Part shown: piece by piece, positions 21,328 to 33,665 of the stretch
How positions within the stretch are numbered: position 1 is the stretch's first letter
How the letters are laid out: each line of letters begins with the position of its first letter
Assembly: GCA_001600495.1 (NCBI GenBank)
Contig: BCKE01000009.1
Location: 550,762 to 614,761, forward strand
Length of the DNA: 64,000 nt
Origin: Pilasporangium apinafurcum
Taxonomy: Eukaryota > Oomycota > Peronosporomycetes > Pythiales > Pythiaceae
Direction: 5' to 3'
Notes under the pieces: model-generated
The model's database searches: none
Told to the model about the DNA's origin: nothing
The model's input: only the letters and a program-made list of their open reading frames with translations
Position numbers and translations under genes: made by a program

Positions 21328-23522
21328 ATGAAGATCGCGCTCACGCATGACGAAGCTATCGGATTCTTCTGTGCGGTAGCGTTGATCTGGTACATCTCAC
21401 CGCTACTCGATACCTCTAAGCCATGGGATTTTCTCTACTTATGGGACGACAGCTCAAATTTCCATGAAAATGAGATGATCCAACAGCCAGTGTCGGTCGA
21501 AACGCTGTACAAGATGTTCACCATGATTAAGATCAACGTCTATGAGCCACTGGGTTGGCTTCTAAAGGCGATCATGTGGCAGTTTATAGGACTAGATCCG
21601 TTGGTAATCCGAATAGTTACCGTTGTACTGCATATTGCTGCTACATGTGTGATGATACCACTATCGGTGACGTTGATGGAGATTGTCAACAAACTTTCTC
21701 CTCGAAAGTCAATGAAGACCAACGAGAGTAGTAGTGCTAGAGACCAACAAAAACGATATGTCTATGGATGTTGCATTAGTGCATTACTCTTCGCGATTCA
21801 CCCCATAAATGTCGAGATCGTAGGGTGGCCATCTGCCCAACCATATGCATTGGCAGCGCTCTTTACCAATCTGGCGATTTATGTATATATTTGGGATTTG
21901 CGAGACAAGCTGATGCAAGTGAATATTTCGGATATGTATGTTGAGACTGATGGGGAAGTTCGTGATACAGCCATTGCAACACATTTGCTGGCTGGTAATC
22001 TTCGAAAAAGCGATTTATTGGTTGCTGGTACAGACTGCTGCATAATTCCCGTTGTTTTGGTACTTTGCCAGCATTATTCTTTATCCATAACAAATGCTTG
22101 GCTCTGTTTGACTTTTGTAGGTTTGTATCTCTGCAGTATCTTGTCAAAAAGCGCGTGTATTCTCCAACCAGCGGGCTTCTTTTTGCTCGATGCATTCGTG
22201 TATCTGCAACTCCATCTACACGTCTTACGCTTCAATCGTCAATTCGTGTGTACATATATATGGCGAAAACTGCCCATAATTTTCATCATGATGGGCTTCA
22301 TTGGCGTCACCATTGCGTCGAATCATGCTGGTGCCAGGAGAGACGCAGATTTGCTGTCCTTAACACTTCGAGAACGGATCGTCAAGATGCTGATCACACC
22401 GATGTGGATTGTTCGGCACATACTCTGGCCAGTGGGATTGCGTCTGCATTACCAGCTGCGTGAACACGAAATAGAACTAGTAGGCAACCCAGAGTGTCTG
22501 CTTTCAGTCGTGGGATTGGTCCTTGCGCTCATTTGGTCAATTCATCAGTGTGCTTGCATCACTCGAAGGTCATATCATTTATTGGCTCTGCTCTACTTTA
22601 TCGTGATGTTATTACCGACCACAGGACTTGTTCAGCACGGCATGGTGGCCATGTGTGCAAATCGATACGCGTACTTCGCCAGCGTTGTGTTGATTCCATA
22701 TGGCGGTTACTGGTTCGCTGAGCGTATATTTGACTGGGAACAGCTTGCAAAGATGACAGTAAATGAAGCTGACATAATCCTCGACAGCTCCAGCAACTAT
22801 ATCAAGTCCAACAAAACAAGTCCTGCTGGTGGGAAAGACCAGGAGCTTCCGATTATCTTTCCTCGAAGATGGTCTGCAGCACACACACTTTGGCTAGTTC
22901 TCATCTTCCTGACCAGCTCGCTCTTGTGCGTCTCAACCCAGCTGATGGAACACTACCGTAACGAAGAGAATCTCTTCGCATATTCGCTTCGGTAATAATT
23001 GAACGCAGCTTTCAGTTAGATGGCAAGGTACTGTAATGAATTAATCTCTGTTTGTATGTTTACAGAGTCGATCCGACTGATTGGCGCATACTGGATGATC
23101 AAGCAACTTTTTTGTTTAACAACGCTTCATGCACTCGATTCGATCCAAATTGTCGTCTCATACTAGAGTTATCGGCTATTTTCGCGCCACAAACGTCATT
23201 GAAGGCGAAATTGCAGCGACTAAAGGTTCTAATGATACTGGGTGACCAGACTCGCGCCTGTGAGGAGTATTTGAAGCTGCGGGAGCACCATAGCTATAGC
23301 TGCCATGTGCTTAACAATGCGGCGATGTGTCTTATCATAAAGGGCGATTTACAAGCTGCGCGGAAACATTTCGTGATGGCTGTTGAAGAGACGCCAGGGT
23401 ATGAGGCTGAGCATCCACGTGCTGTTCGGAATTTGAAGCTCTTTGATGAATGGTTGGCACATATCCAAACATTAGACAGTTCACAGCCTAGACCTAAGTT
23501 CGAGGGCAACATCATGTGGTAG
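21328..23522 (+). CDS. TMTC-like polytopic membrane protein (GT-C fold, C-terminal TPR-like)
   Basis: Two exons (21328-22991, 23066-23522) encode 706 aa. The N-terminal ~540 residues hold about nine or ten hydrophobic segments. Early in the sequence, FLYLWDDSSNF sits where GT-C enzymes carry catalytic acidic residues in the first lumenal loop, and HPINVEIVGWPSAQPYALAALF matches the TMTC/DUF1736 signature HP-hydroxy-EAVAW-x-G. The C-terminal part, beginning in exon 2, is soluble and helical with a TPR-like repeat (VLNNAAMCLIIKGDLQAARKHFVMAVEETP). TMTC proteins are ER protein O-mannosyltransferases; I infer an ER glycosyltransferase-like role. The TPR region is shorter than in animal TMTCs. The acceptor at 23065 restores the frame (SLRVDPTDWR). 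Confidence 0.8.
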
Positions 23523-23638
23523 CCTTTAATAATGAGTTCCAAGCATGTATGTAGCAATGATGGTGAAAACAGTTCCAATATAATATCAGTATTGATCCAG
23601 TGTGTATACCTGTTCATATGCTTTTAGCATATCTTTTC

Positions 23639-24545
23639 CTACATACAATGCCGATCTCCCTTTTTCTTGGATCGAATGTTCAGTAGTTCCTCGCGACTTC
23701 GATTTACATTGGCATCCTATATCAACACAATGCAATAGATCGAGTATGATCAATACATTGAATGGGAACTTCTGCATAAAAGAGCGAATATGTCGAGTGT
23801 ACCTCTTTGATGATCGCATATCCACCGTATACTCCACTCTTTTTTACTCGATATGTGTATTGACTGCCAGCCTCAGTGCCTCCTGCATACGTTCCAAATG
23901 CTGATATCTCATCACTGCTGTGTTTTGATTTCTTTTTTGCCTAAAAAATCAAAAAGGTGTCAGTGTCATCATCATGCATATTGTCTCCAATTTTACCCTA
24001 ACATGCAATCTACTTACTGTTTGTTGTTCCTTATCTTCTTCTTCAGGTGGAGCTTTAATGTAATAGAATGATGTAGACGACACTAAATCGGAGCTGAATG
24101 CAGAGCTGATAGACGCTGAGACATCGCTTAACACCATCCGCAGGATGCGCGTCTCCTCGACCAGCGATGTCGGATGTTGGATAATGATGGCGTCTCCGAT
24201 GTTCAGTTCTTGTAGAAATTTCGTGCCCATTTGTCCCATAAGTGTCGTACCAGAGGACAAAATCCGCCCACTACCTTTCATTTTGACTAGCTCATAATTT
24301 TCTTGCGTAGATGAGGCTCCATTGCCGTCTTTGTTTGCGTCCGCTTCGTCGTCTCGGTTGCGTTTCTTCTTCTTGTGACTTTTCTTCGTCCTGGGCAAGA
24401 CACAAGTGAAGCGTTATACTAATCAAGAAACATAGACAACCAAAAGTGGTAAAAAACATTCAAATACATACTTTAAGGAGATGCCGCCTTTGAGCTGCAG
24501 CTTGCCGCCGACGGTTTTTGCATACGCCTTCGATGTCGACGACAT
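23639..24545 (-). CDS. Conserved basic protein of unknown function (FAM32A-like N-terminus)
   Basis: Four exons read on minus (24545-24472, 24390-24018, 23940-23803, 23716-23639) give 220 aa. The N-terminus GGKLQLKGGISLKTKKSHKKKKR resembles the Lys-rich start of FAM32A-type nuclear proteins, but the rest does not. The middle (GSGRILSSGTTLMGQMGTKFL, LNIGDAIIIQHPTSLVEETR, SISSAFSSDLVSSTSFYYIK) looks like a compact beta-rich domain, and the C-terminus ends in a basic R-SKKKGDRHCM tail. The downstream part (FGTYAGGTEAGSQYTYRVKK and YAIIKE) continues this domain. I do not recognise a named family with certainty. The four exons joining in frame with good GT-AG sites make it a real gene. A nuclear or nucleolar place is suggested by the Lys tract. 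Confidence 0.75.
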
Positions 24546-24832
24546 CACTCGTGCATTCGTTGTTTGATTCGCTTTGCTTGTTTCCTTTCTGCTTTCTATA
24601 CTAAATTATGCAAAAAAATCTATGTATTTTATCTGAATTAGTATTGGCTTATTGTGGTTCACTATAATGTTATCACCTCTTCTGTTGTATCTAAAATCTT
24701 AATATTAAACTTTACTCATTTAGGACGGATGTCATGTATTAAGTAGAGTGATGGTCGTCAACGCGTGCCCATTGCCAATAGCTCGGTCTCTATTTGAAGA
24801 AGTCCCAACGAACCAATAGCACTCACTTAAGC
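24546..24832. promoter_or_regulatory. Divergent promoter with CCAAT boxes
   Basis: A 287-bp divergent promoter between the basic unknown gene and CCDC124. CCAAT boxes lie at 24775-24779 and 24813-24817, 38 bp apart; the second is only 16-20 bp before the CCDC124 ATG, so transcription may start further upstream than that box or it may be unrelated. Confidence 0.35.
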
Positions 24833-25762
24833 ATGGGGAAGAAACAGAGCGGCGTGAACACCAAGGTGGAGGCAGGCAATGCCCGGAAAGCGGCCAATAA
24901 AGCTGCCAAAGATGCGAAGGCTGCAGCAGCGGTTGCGGCCGCAGAAAGCGCGGAATGGTCCAAAGGCGCCGATATGCGTGGGGAAAAGCGACGTGCCGAA
25001 GAAGAACGGAAGCGACAGGAGCAGGAGGCCAAAAAAGAGGAATTGAAGAAGCTGCAGGCGCTAGAGGAACATGCATTGGCAGAAGATAAGTCATCGATCC
25101 GAAAGTTCAAGACCAAGGATAAGAAAGAGCTGAACAAGCCTTGGGAAGAAGCACTGAAGCCTGCTGTGAAGAAGAACAACAAAGGATCACGTGTCAAGAC
25201 GCCTACTACTCCTGCCCCTGCGGCTGGTGGCAAGATGACGCAAGCTATGATGGCTGCCGCACGAGAGGCTGAAGAAGCCAAGAACAAGAAGAGTGCTGGG
25301 AAGAATGACATTCAGTTTGATACGAACAGCTTGTTACGTGAGAATCGTAATCGTGACATATCGGCTCAGGAAGAAGCGCGTGATATCGACGCTGCACTGG
25401 ATCTACTGAGCGTGGGTGACAAGGACCTGGAGAAACACCCTGAACGCCGTGCAAAGGCAGTACGTTGATGTGTATTCAACCACTGAGTGGATGATCATTT
25501 CCATGCTAATCCTTATTATCTTGTCAGGCCTACAAAGCGTACGAAGAAGCAATGATGCCACAGCTGCGTGAAGAATATCCTGGTCTCAAACTGTCACAAT
25601 ACAAGCAGAAGCTGTTTGAAATGGTAAGTAGCATGACATTCGTGTCGATAAGAATACGTGATGTTCATCAGTTCACGCGTGTTTGCAATTTAACAGTGGC
25701 GTCGTGCGCCGGAGAATCCGCTGAACCAAGAAAGTCTAGCGTACAATGCGAAGAAGCAATAG
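24833..25762 (+). CDS. CCDC124: CCDC124/Lso2-like ribosome-associated protein
   Basis: Three exons (24833-25459, 25528-25623, 25697-25762) encode 262 aa (human CCDC124 has 223). It starts MGKKQSGVNTKVEAGNARKA, followed by a long Ala/Glu/Lys coiled coil (about residues 20-110). The conserved C-terminal domain begins with AALDLLSV and contains HPERRAKAAYKAYEEAMMPQ, LREEYPGLKLSQYKQKLFEM and WRRAPENPLNQ. That block is rebuilt only by removing both introns, which confirms the model. CCDC124 and its yeast relative Lso2 bind the tRNA sites of idle 80S ribosomes and help them restart after stress. The protein is cytoplasmic. The open frame upstream of 24833 is 5' leader. Confidence 0.92.
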
Positions 25763-26033
25763 AAAGAGAGTGAGGAAAGTCATGAGTTCAGCAATTTATC
25801 ATCCAAGTAGGTTGAACAAATTTTTATCACTTTCAAAAGTGCTGGATGAGATATAAGTAACGAGTAGCGAGTAGCAGAGACAATGTGCAATGAATGCCAC
25901 GTATGAGCGCCATTTTGGTTCCAACTTCTTGGTTTCATTAAGTTACATCAAACGCAAAAGATCTCTCTTTTTCTCTAAAAATTTTTGTTCACAATTTCCC
26001 AAGTCATACACCACCCATCCCAGCAAGGAAGTT

Positions 26034-29000
26034 CTAATTGAAGAAGTACGGACTGTCCAATACGACCTTCAAATCCAGATTACCAAGCTCGGGAATATCC
26101 TGGAACTCAGTCTTCGGGAAGCGCAGCCGCAGTTCCGTTAGCAAATCTTCGAGCAGTGGTTGTTCATACAAATTCACAAATTGTTCGCGTAGTCGATGGT
26201 TCATGGTATCGACCGAGCATGCGTGGGTCCAGTAACTATCATGCACGGCAGCAAACGCGATCTTGTCGTCTTCGAGGCACTTGTGCGCCGTCATGAGCAT
26301 ATGTGTCGAATCCAACGAGTGCACAAAGTTTGGAGGAAAAGCGGATTTCTGCCGACCATTGCTCACAGGAAGTTGCTCGGTCAAGACCATCAGCACATGC
26401 TGGACCTTTGTGCGCACTTGCTGTGAGGTGTTTCGACGATAGGGCTGCACAACCGGGAGGCCAAGTGGTGTGATCCAGGACATTGCTTGGCCATTGCTAG
26501 CCACCTTTGACGCACAATCGCCCAACCACGACATGATGTTACGTGCTGAAGTAAAAAGATCTCCCATAGATTCCATCGTCACTTCGGCAGCATAACATGA
26601 CGCATGATAAATCTGATCTTCCAACTCTGAGTCCATCAACAGACCTTTCGTGAGGAACACTTCCTCCAGTCGGGCTGAGATCTGCTTGCGTGCACCAATG
26701 TACGTTACACCGTACACACTGGTCATAACGGTTTGCTTGACCACTTTTCGTGTGATCGTGCCCAACAAAAATTGTGCGTGCTTCTTGCGACGGCGTAGGT
26801 TCCATTGTTCGCGGATGGTAAGCTTGCGTGCTCGTTCCGCTGGACTGTCGTCATCAAAGATCTTTTCAATGTCTGGGATTTCATCAGGCAATTCCATTGC
26901 AGCGTCGCGTTCCACTTTCCGCATCACCTGGGTGGCTACACCAGTGTAGACATCACTAGGGCGTGGCGCAGGCACGAGATTCACTTGTTCTCCACCCATT
27001 TGATCACGACCAAGCGCGGCATAATGCTGCAGACCATTACATGAACCATCCTGGTGAATCGGGATGTTCGACATGTATTTCTCTGGATCAGGCGACTCCA
27101 AGGCACGCTTCAACTCAAAACAGACACCCAACGCCAGGAATGGGTAGTCTGCGTCCTTCCACCACGCACAATCGCCTTCACCAAACGGATCAGTCGCCGA
27201 AGCGATGGCTTTGTCGATATTCTTGTTCGTGAATTCCACGCGTTCATCAAACGAACATTTGTCGACACCAAACACGTTTGCGAGATGAATCTTCATCCAC
27301 CGCAGTCCATTTTTACCCAATGGCTTGCGATCTCGGAAAATGAGCAATGCACGCGACAGATCCGAACCCAAATGGTTGAGATTTGGTGGAATTGGATACA
27401 CACGTCCACGGAAATCCATGTTATAGGGGAAGTAGAGAGCCTTTTCGTCCTTGAATTCTTCTGCAACCTGAAGTTTGTAGAGCGTATCGCATCGCAGCGA
27501 ATGCAGCTCTTGGTTGTGTTGTTGCACCTATTGACAAAAAATTCCACAACATAAACAACAGTCAGCCATCTCATTCGCCTTTCAACAGAAGCGCGGAGAC
27601 ACTTGCTTAAACATATATGGATGATGAGGGTGATGTGGGTCGTTAATTTCACCCAAACACTTCGACAGCTCATAAAAAGCTATTGCCGATATTTTAGTGC
27701 TTGGATGAATTTACGAGCGCTTGCTATTGCAAGCAGTTTGAACCCAAAAGACGTAGGTTAGAATGCGTCTTCTGGGCTTGATTATGCTGCGATTCATTCA
27801 TCGACCCTCCTCATCAAACTGATCAAACTCACCTTGCGAACCATCTTCTCATACGCGTCGCGCTTCTCCGGATCATCTTGGTATTCTTCTTTCCACTCAG
27901 GCAATTCGATATCTGCTCTTTGCGGCAAATCGCCAAAACCACCACCATCTTCCCACATCTTCAAAATCACACTCAACACTTCCTGGTTGATCACCCAGGG
28001 CACATCCGCTAGTAAATTGAGCGACTTGAACAAATCGTCCAAATCGCCGCGCTTCACGCAGTCCATTTGCCAGGCCGAGTCACGTTGCCGCATGATCTTG
28101 GTATGGAGCTTCAAGTAGCCGCCGTTCACGACATTGTTCCAGTGCTTGGGAGGCACCAACATGGGCAAATATCGAGCCGTCCATGGCAAAATGTTTGCGC
28201 CGGGTTTTGTGCTTAGCACAGTATTAGCGATCTGTGGATGGATCTTGATCACACCGGCACGGCGGTTGCGTTCAAAAACGTACTCGTGTAAGAATGCCTG
28301 ATTCGATTTCGTCCCGTCACTGCCGTCACTCTTCACCGAGTCTGGAAGGAAACACGATCGTTGAATACAATCGATCAATGCGGCACCAACTTTCAGATTA
28401 ATTTTCTTGTCCCAACCACCAACATCGTCATGGTAGCTGCGCATGCGCGCCTTCACGAAATCGCTCTCGATGTTGGCGGTCATCTGCAAATAAAACTTAT
28501 CCTTGCCACCACGCTTTTCGGCGCGCTCTTTTTGCACAATAATCTCTTCCTGAATAGCTTTCCCCATCGCCAACGCGAGCTTAATGAATTTCGGACCATT
28601 CGCTTCGCCCAAACACATGTTGAGCATCACATTCATGCCAGTCGCTGCCAGCACATCCGCCTTTAGCATCAATAGTGCTGGGCCGTAGATGTTACTGTCC
28701 ATGCTATGCTTGCCATCACGGATTTTCTTTTTCTCCTTCTCGATAAACTCACGTGCCGGCACCATCCAATTGCGAATCAGTTCCTTCGCAGCGTTCGTAC
28801 TAGCAGCACGACCGATCTGTCGCATCTTGAGATGCGATGACTCGTGCTCTTCCATGGCCATTTCGTAGACAGAACACTCGAGTCGCAACTGACGCGCGTA
28901 GAGACGACGAAGCTCCTTCAATTCTTCTGGTGACTCACATTTTGCGATTTGTTCAGCAGGAATTTCGAAATCAGCCAGCCACTTGTCCACATCTTCATCA

Positions 29001-29419
29001 GAAATGTATGCGCGGCTGCTCGACAGCAAATCCTTTGAGCTCTGCTGTGGTTCGGTGGACAACAACTCATTCTTGAACAGCGAGTTGCTCTCGAAGGGCA
29101 CTTCCAACGTCGAGCGTGGCCCGATGTGCTGCGCCTTCTCTGCCCAATCGGCGATACTCAACACGCGTCCCGAGTTCAGCAGATTTGTGTCAAGCGCTTC
29201 TTCGGAAGTGATTATGTGAGGACTTGGCAATGAACTCTTGGCACGGATGCTTCCATTCAAACAGTAATGCTGCTGCAATGCTGTCGCTACAGGTGCTGCT
29301 GCTGTTGGTCGTTGCATGACGCTGATGCTACCGCCATGACGGCGATGACTCAGCAAAAAACGCGCTTTACGCGCTGTTGCAGAAGATGACAATCGCAGAA
29401 TCGGACGAGTGGTTGGCAT
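26034..29419 (-). CDS. POLRMT: Mitochondrial DNA-directed RNA polymerase (T7-like)
   Basis: Two exons read on minus (29419-27833 and 27527-26034) encode 1026 aa. This is the single-subunit phage-type polymerase that transcribes mitochondrial DNA. The N-terminus is Arg/Ser/Ala-rich (PTTRPILRLSSSATARKARF), fitting a mitochondrial targeting peptide. Conserved pieces include PYNMDFRGRVYPIPPNLNHL, the catalytic Asp689 in IHQDGSCNGLQHYAALGRD, Lys792 and Tyr800 in VVKQTVMTSVYGVTYIGAR, PNFVHSLDSTHM, and the second metal Asp958 in FAAVHDSYWTHA. It ends DSPYFFN, like the aromatic end of T7 polymerase. All catalytic residues are present. The one intron is 305 nt, several times longer than others nearby. 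Confidence 0.96.
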
Positions 29420-29992
29420 TGTTCACTCTCTACCTCTTGATGTGGTTGAGCTTGTCAGTTCCCGAGAATCTCACAATGCAACGATACTCATGCACAGAAG
29501 AATTGAGAGGTGGTCGTAAACGCCAAAGAGAGACGCAATGGAAGTGATTGCGCCAAGTGAAAAAGAGAGCTGCTTCGAATGAATAGAAGACAAGGAAGCA
29601 AACACTTCAGCTCCTTGCTTTTTGCTCTTGTTCTCCCCACCGGAAGCGTGGCTTTTTGCGTTTTGTGTTGAGATCGCCAGCGATTGGACCGAAGAGGTTC
29701 ACAGTTGCGATTTGTTAGGTATGACTGGTATCGAAGAGGGCTGACACATTTTAACCAATTAAAAATATGTATCAGATAAAACGCACCAATCAAAATCCAC
29801 CTTGGGAATGGGGTCACAATAACAGAAACAGAAAATAAATATCTATCGATCTTGTATACATTATTTATTAGTATTGCGGTTTTAATTTGAACTGAATTGG
29901 CATGAGAATATACACAGTAGTGTTTATCTAGATTTTTCGATTTCTTTAAGTTCGCTCACGAGAAAACGCACATAAGCATTTATGGATTCTTG
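29420..29992. promoter_or_regulatory. Divergent promoter POLRMT / thioredoxin-fold gene with CCAAT pair
   Basis: About 570 bp. CCAAT occurs at 29755-29759 and 29786-29790, same strand, 31 bp apart, roughly 200-240 bp before the plus-strand gene and 335-370 bp from POLRMT. An AT-rich stretch follows to the ATG. No gene is seen. Confidence 0.45.
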
Positions 29993-30997
29993 ATGAAGAT
30001 GGCAACGCATGGAAATAGAGGAGGTACTTGCTGCGATCATAACCACTCGCATCATCACTCGCATGATGGCTACGATGATGAAGATGTGAGCTTCACAAAC
30101 GATCCAACTTTAGCGTCTTGCTGTGAGAAAGACCAGCGTGCGTATGATCGCGCTATGAAACTGAAGACGCTGCTCACAGCAAGTGATCCGACTTCTGGTG
30201 GTGTGCGTTTCCGTCAGCAACTCTTCCAGCCACCAGCACCTACGATGGAATCTCGATTGCATCAACAACAGCAATATCATCATCCGGTTGTGGTGACACC
30301 AGCAAAAGCAAAAGAGGAGGAAGAGTCCGACTCTGATTCGGAATTTGACTCGGAATTGGACGACGACTTGGTGATGTCAGCGCGACGTTTGGAACTGCAA
30401 CAGCAATTCCAACAGGCTGCACAAAATGCCGCCGATGGATATGGCATTCTCCAGGATGTAGATCTCACTACGATAGTGAAGGAGCAGAATACGCAGCCAA
30501 TGATTCCTCGAGTGGTGTTTGTGACCAATAATCATTTCAATACGGTGGCTATGCGGTCCGCTATGGAGGCTGTGGCAAAAAAGTTTATCGGCACCAAATT
30601 CTATGTGGTGCAATGGAGCGAAAAAGAAGCTGCGCTGCAACATCAACTGCGACTTAATACTGTGCCATGTGTGGCTGCGTTTCGACGAGGCGAGCGCGTA
30701 GCTTGCTTTGCACTCGAGGGAAAAAGCGCAACTGATCCAGTCACATTATGGGAAGGATCGATCGTGCCGTGGCTGGACATGTGCAACGTATTGACAACAG
30801 CAAGACAAGTAGAAGACAAACCTAAGAAAACGGTGGCTAAGGGTGATGGCGATATTGTTGACGACGAAGATTGCGGTGAGGACTCTAGTTTTGATTGCGG
30901 TGTGAAAGACTGTCGCATTCGCTTCAGTTTCCAGCATGAACATGTTGGGCCATCGCAACAATCGAAAGAGACGATTTCGTCCTGGCGCACGGGGTAA
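29993..30997 (+). CDS. Thioredoxin-fold protein with His-rich N-terminus, no CXXC
   Basis: A single-exon gene of 334 aa. It opens with a Cys/His-rich stretch (CCDHNHSHHHSHDGYDDED) that could bind metal, then a Cys pair (ASCCEKD), a Gln/His-rich linker and a Ser/Asp/Glu acidic tract (about residues 105-125). The C-terminal half (about 170-270) has a thioredoxin-like fold: RVVFVTNNHFNTVAMRSAMEAVAKKF, KFYVVQWSEKE and NTVPCVAAFRRGERV with the cis-proline. The active-site CXXC is missing, as in phosducin/TXNDC9-like proteins. It finishes with a Cys-containing segment (DCGVKDCRIRFSFQHEH). I do not recognise a named family; a chaperone-cofactor or scaffolding role would be a guess. ATG at 29999 is a possible alternative start. 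Confidence 0.75.
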   Translation: MKMATHGNRGGTCCDHNHSHHHSHDGYDDEDVSFTNDPTLASCCEKDQRAYDRAMKLKTLLTASDPTSGGVRFRQQLFQPPAPTMESRLHQQQQYHHPVVVTPAKAKEEEESDSDSEFDSELDDDLVMSARRLELQQQFQQAAQNAADGYGILQDVDLTTIVKEQNTQPMIPRVVFVTNNHFNTVAMRSAMEAVAKKFIGTKFYVVQWSEKEAALQHQLRLNTVPCVAAFRRGERVACFALEGKSATDPVTLWEGSIVPWLDMCNVLTTARQVEDKPKKTVAKGDGDIVDDEDCGEDSSFDCGVKDCRIRFSFQHEHVGPSQQSKETISSWRTG

Positions 30998-33665
30998 TTT
31001 GGATGTGAATAATTGTCAAACCATCTTGAAATATGTAGCATTTGCCCACAGCATTAAATTAATCGCATTTTCACTTTTACAACTCAAATTTCGTCTCTGA
31101 AACATCACACATCTTGAATGATTGCTTATAGTGAGATCAAAATTCATGCATAGAAAACCATTTTTGTTCTATGTGAGCAACCAAACAGTCATAGTAACAT
31201 GGCGTTCTCCATGAACTACAACAGCATTTCTCACAGTAAAGTTGTATTTCTGCCCATTCGAAAGTTGTTGCCATTTTATTCAAGTTTAGAAATTGGAAGT
31301 CATGGAACAGTGCGAGTAATATGAAGAGAATTATATATATCACGGATATTCGCCGAAATCGCGAGTGACGATTAGTGGAAGTTGCCCAAAAACCATTTGT
31401 AACTTTGCATTTCTTCGCATCGGAGAGATTGATCAATTTTACGGTTAACGAGTTGTTGACAAATGGCGCTGCGGCAATTTCATCAAAAACTTTGGGGGCT
31501 GCTTATAATACATTTGAGCTGGAAAATTTGGAATGATGACAAGCTGATACCACCCAATTGCCGCTGTGAAAGAATAGCAGAATCTCGAAGTGGCTAAGCT
31601 TGGAACTCGTGTACATAACTTTTACACATAATCACAGCGTGTGTTTTTGTCACTTCGTTTCGCGACATACAGTATCGCTTTTCGTGGAATGTGGATTGGC
31701 AATGCTTGTCCTACACAACACACACACTTGTCTATCGGAACGCATGAACAACTGAACAACAAGTGCGCGAGCCCGCATTTCTGCACCGAATCGAAATCTA
31801 TTTCGAAAAAAATCGAGAAAGTCGCTGATGCTGCGTTAAACGTGCGAGATTCTCAATACCGATGGTATCTCGCGTATTACGCATGAGACTCTCCACGGTC
31901 TGCTGAACAGCCAGCGGGACATCATGTTATACCAAATGGTAACGGTCTTTCTGGCTGCACTCTGAGTTCCATCGTCCAAAGCTCAAATTGATTGTCTTCC
32001 AGACCAACCGTTCGTATGCAGTCACACGTGTGAGGGATGTGTGTGTACAATCCATCTGCTCAACACAACCCAATGGTGGGTCGCAGTGGGAGAAGAGATC
32101 TGCTAGTGTACCGTCATCGGGCTGTCTACAATTGCATGTGCTTCCGACAGCGACAATGAACAGACGCGATCTTTGGTTACGTCACTATGGGAGAGAAAAC
32201 TTGAAGAACAAAACTGACCAACACTCCAAGATTGCTATAAAGACTATGGGGAAAAATATTCTGTTTATGAGGTCTGAGTCTAAGAATGATCTTTTACTAC
32301 CACTCATGAGTTCATAATTTATAAGCAATATAAGATTTCTACATGGCATGGGCTTTGCTTTTTTTTGTGATTTTGTTGACCATCATCCTCATTCCCATAA
32401 GAGACGTATCTGGGGATCATATGCAACGCAGCACTCTAGATTCGATGTTGTACTTCGATACGAAAGTAAGACAAAATAGCAATAAGAGAATCACTGTTTG
32501 CTTTGAGTCTCCTTGCAAATCCACATGCTGTAGTACCAAATGATAGGTCACATGATCTTTTTGGAATATTTACCATATTTAGGATATGTTGGGTATCAGC
32601 AAGGTACTTTTATGGAAGGAATCGCGTGCGTCGATTCGCGTTCATCTCGTCTTGGTAAGACAAAGCCTCCTTTCAAAAGATCTCAATCTCTTTGCCTCAG
32701 CTAGGAAGGACGCAAACGCCAAATCTACTGAGCAAATTTTTGTTGTTGTTGTTGTTATCGCAATTTTTCACCTATTGACTTTGTACAAACTGAACTTTTG
32801 TGTGAAATAAATACACGGAACATTTTCCAGTTTCCAATAAACCACATCTTGGCCAAAAGGGGAATCAATCCGTAGAGTATGATCGTAATGATGTTAATCT
32901 CTTGTAAACAGCTCACATCAATCCAACGGACTGAATACATGGATGGGCTTCAGTATCAAAGAACGCAGGATAAGGATGCTTCGTCCATCATTAAAAAGCT
33001 GTCGAGCGATCGAGCGATTGGATGATTTAATGGAAGGAATGTGAAAAGGAAAATGGAAGTTGTGCTGAACGCATTGTGAGTTTTGGGTTCAGCGTTTCGT
33101 CACCTCACAAGATCATGAGTGGCATGATAAACCTTTTTAATTTAATTATAAAATAATTTTTATATTAAATTTATTATTAAAGGTATATGCTTTAACAAAT
33201 TAAACAAACAACTTGAGATTTGGTAAAAAAGATACCTTCAACAACTAATATATTCTTTTAAAAAGGTTTTTAGTAGAGAGGTCTTTTTGTTTGATCTGGA
33301 AATAGAAATCTTGAAGAGATGTGAGTGAGGAGGTGGATTTTGAGCAACCGCCGCAATCCATTTTCGGGTATCAGCACGCACGAGAGAGGGGCGCGGCGCG
33401 CTTACGAGTGGAGACAGCGACGTGAGCAACAAGCTAAGCGACAACCACACACAGAGAGACACGCAGGAAAAGGAGTCACCTCCATCCAAACGTCAGGGAT
33501 TACGACGCCGACAACAACAACACACACACACTCACCATCATCTCACATCGGTTGTATGTTGTTTGACAATTCCAATCATTTGACACATTTGGTGTTGAAA
33601 AGCAAATCAAATTAAGTATATAAGTGTTTAAGAAGAGGAAGAAGCAAAAGAGTGCAAACACACAC
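30998..33665. other. Gene-poor 2.7-kb region
   Basis: No supported gene. Short frames (for example 31641-31886 and 31988-32317 on plus) are unrecognised and lack splice-supported extensions. The region contains the diverged repeat copy at 32302-32604, a (GTT)n run near 32738-32755, and a very AT-rich block at about 33133-33190. The last 300 bp, with CA-rich repeats, are probably the 5' UTR and promoter of the cyclase gene. Confidence 0.5.
32302..32604 (+). repeat. Diverged copy C of the 328-bp repeat
   Basis: This is about 303 bp in the same orientation as copy A. It shares the start CTCATGAGTTCAT, the core TCCTCATTCCCATAAGAGAC and GATACGAAAGTAAG, and the end GATGTTGGGTAT-like (here GATATGTTGGGTATCAGC). 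It has many substitutions and lacks about 40 bp present in A and B. The plus frame still encodes a hydrophobic N-terminus and the block FVILLTIILIPIRDVS followed by TLDSMLYFDTKVRQNSNKR, then stops early. The minus frame is broken upstream by a stop. Confidence 0.8.

Noticed and set aside
31988-32317. 109-codon plus-strand frame before repeat copy C, considered as a transposon relic
   Set aside because: I could not match it to any transposase, reverse transcriptase or integrase motif.
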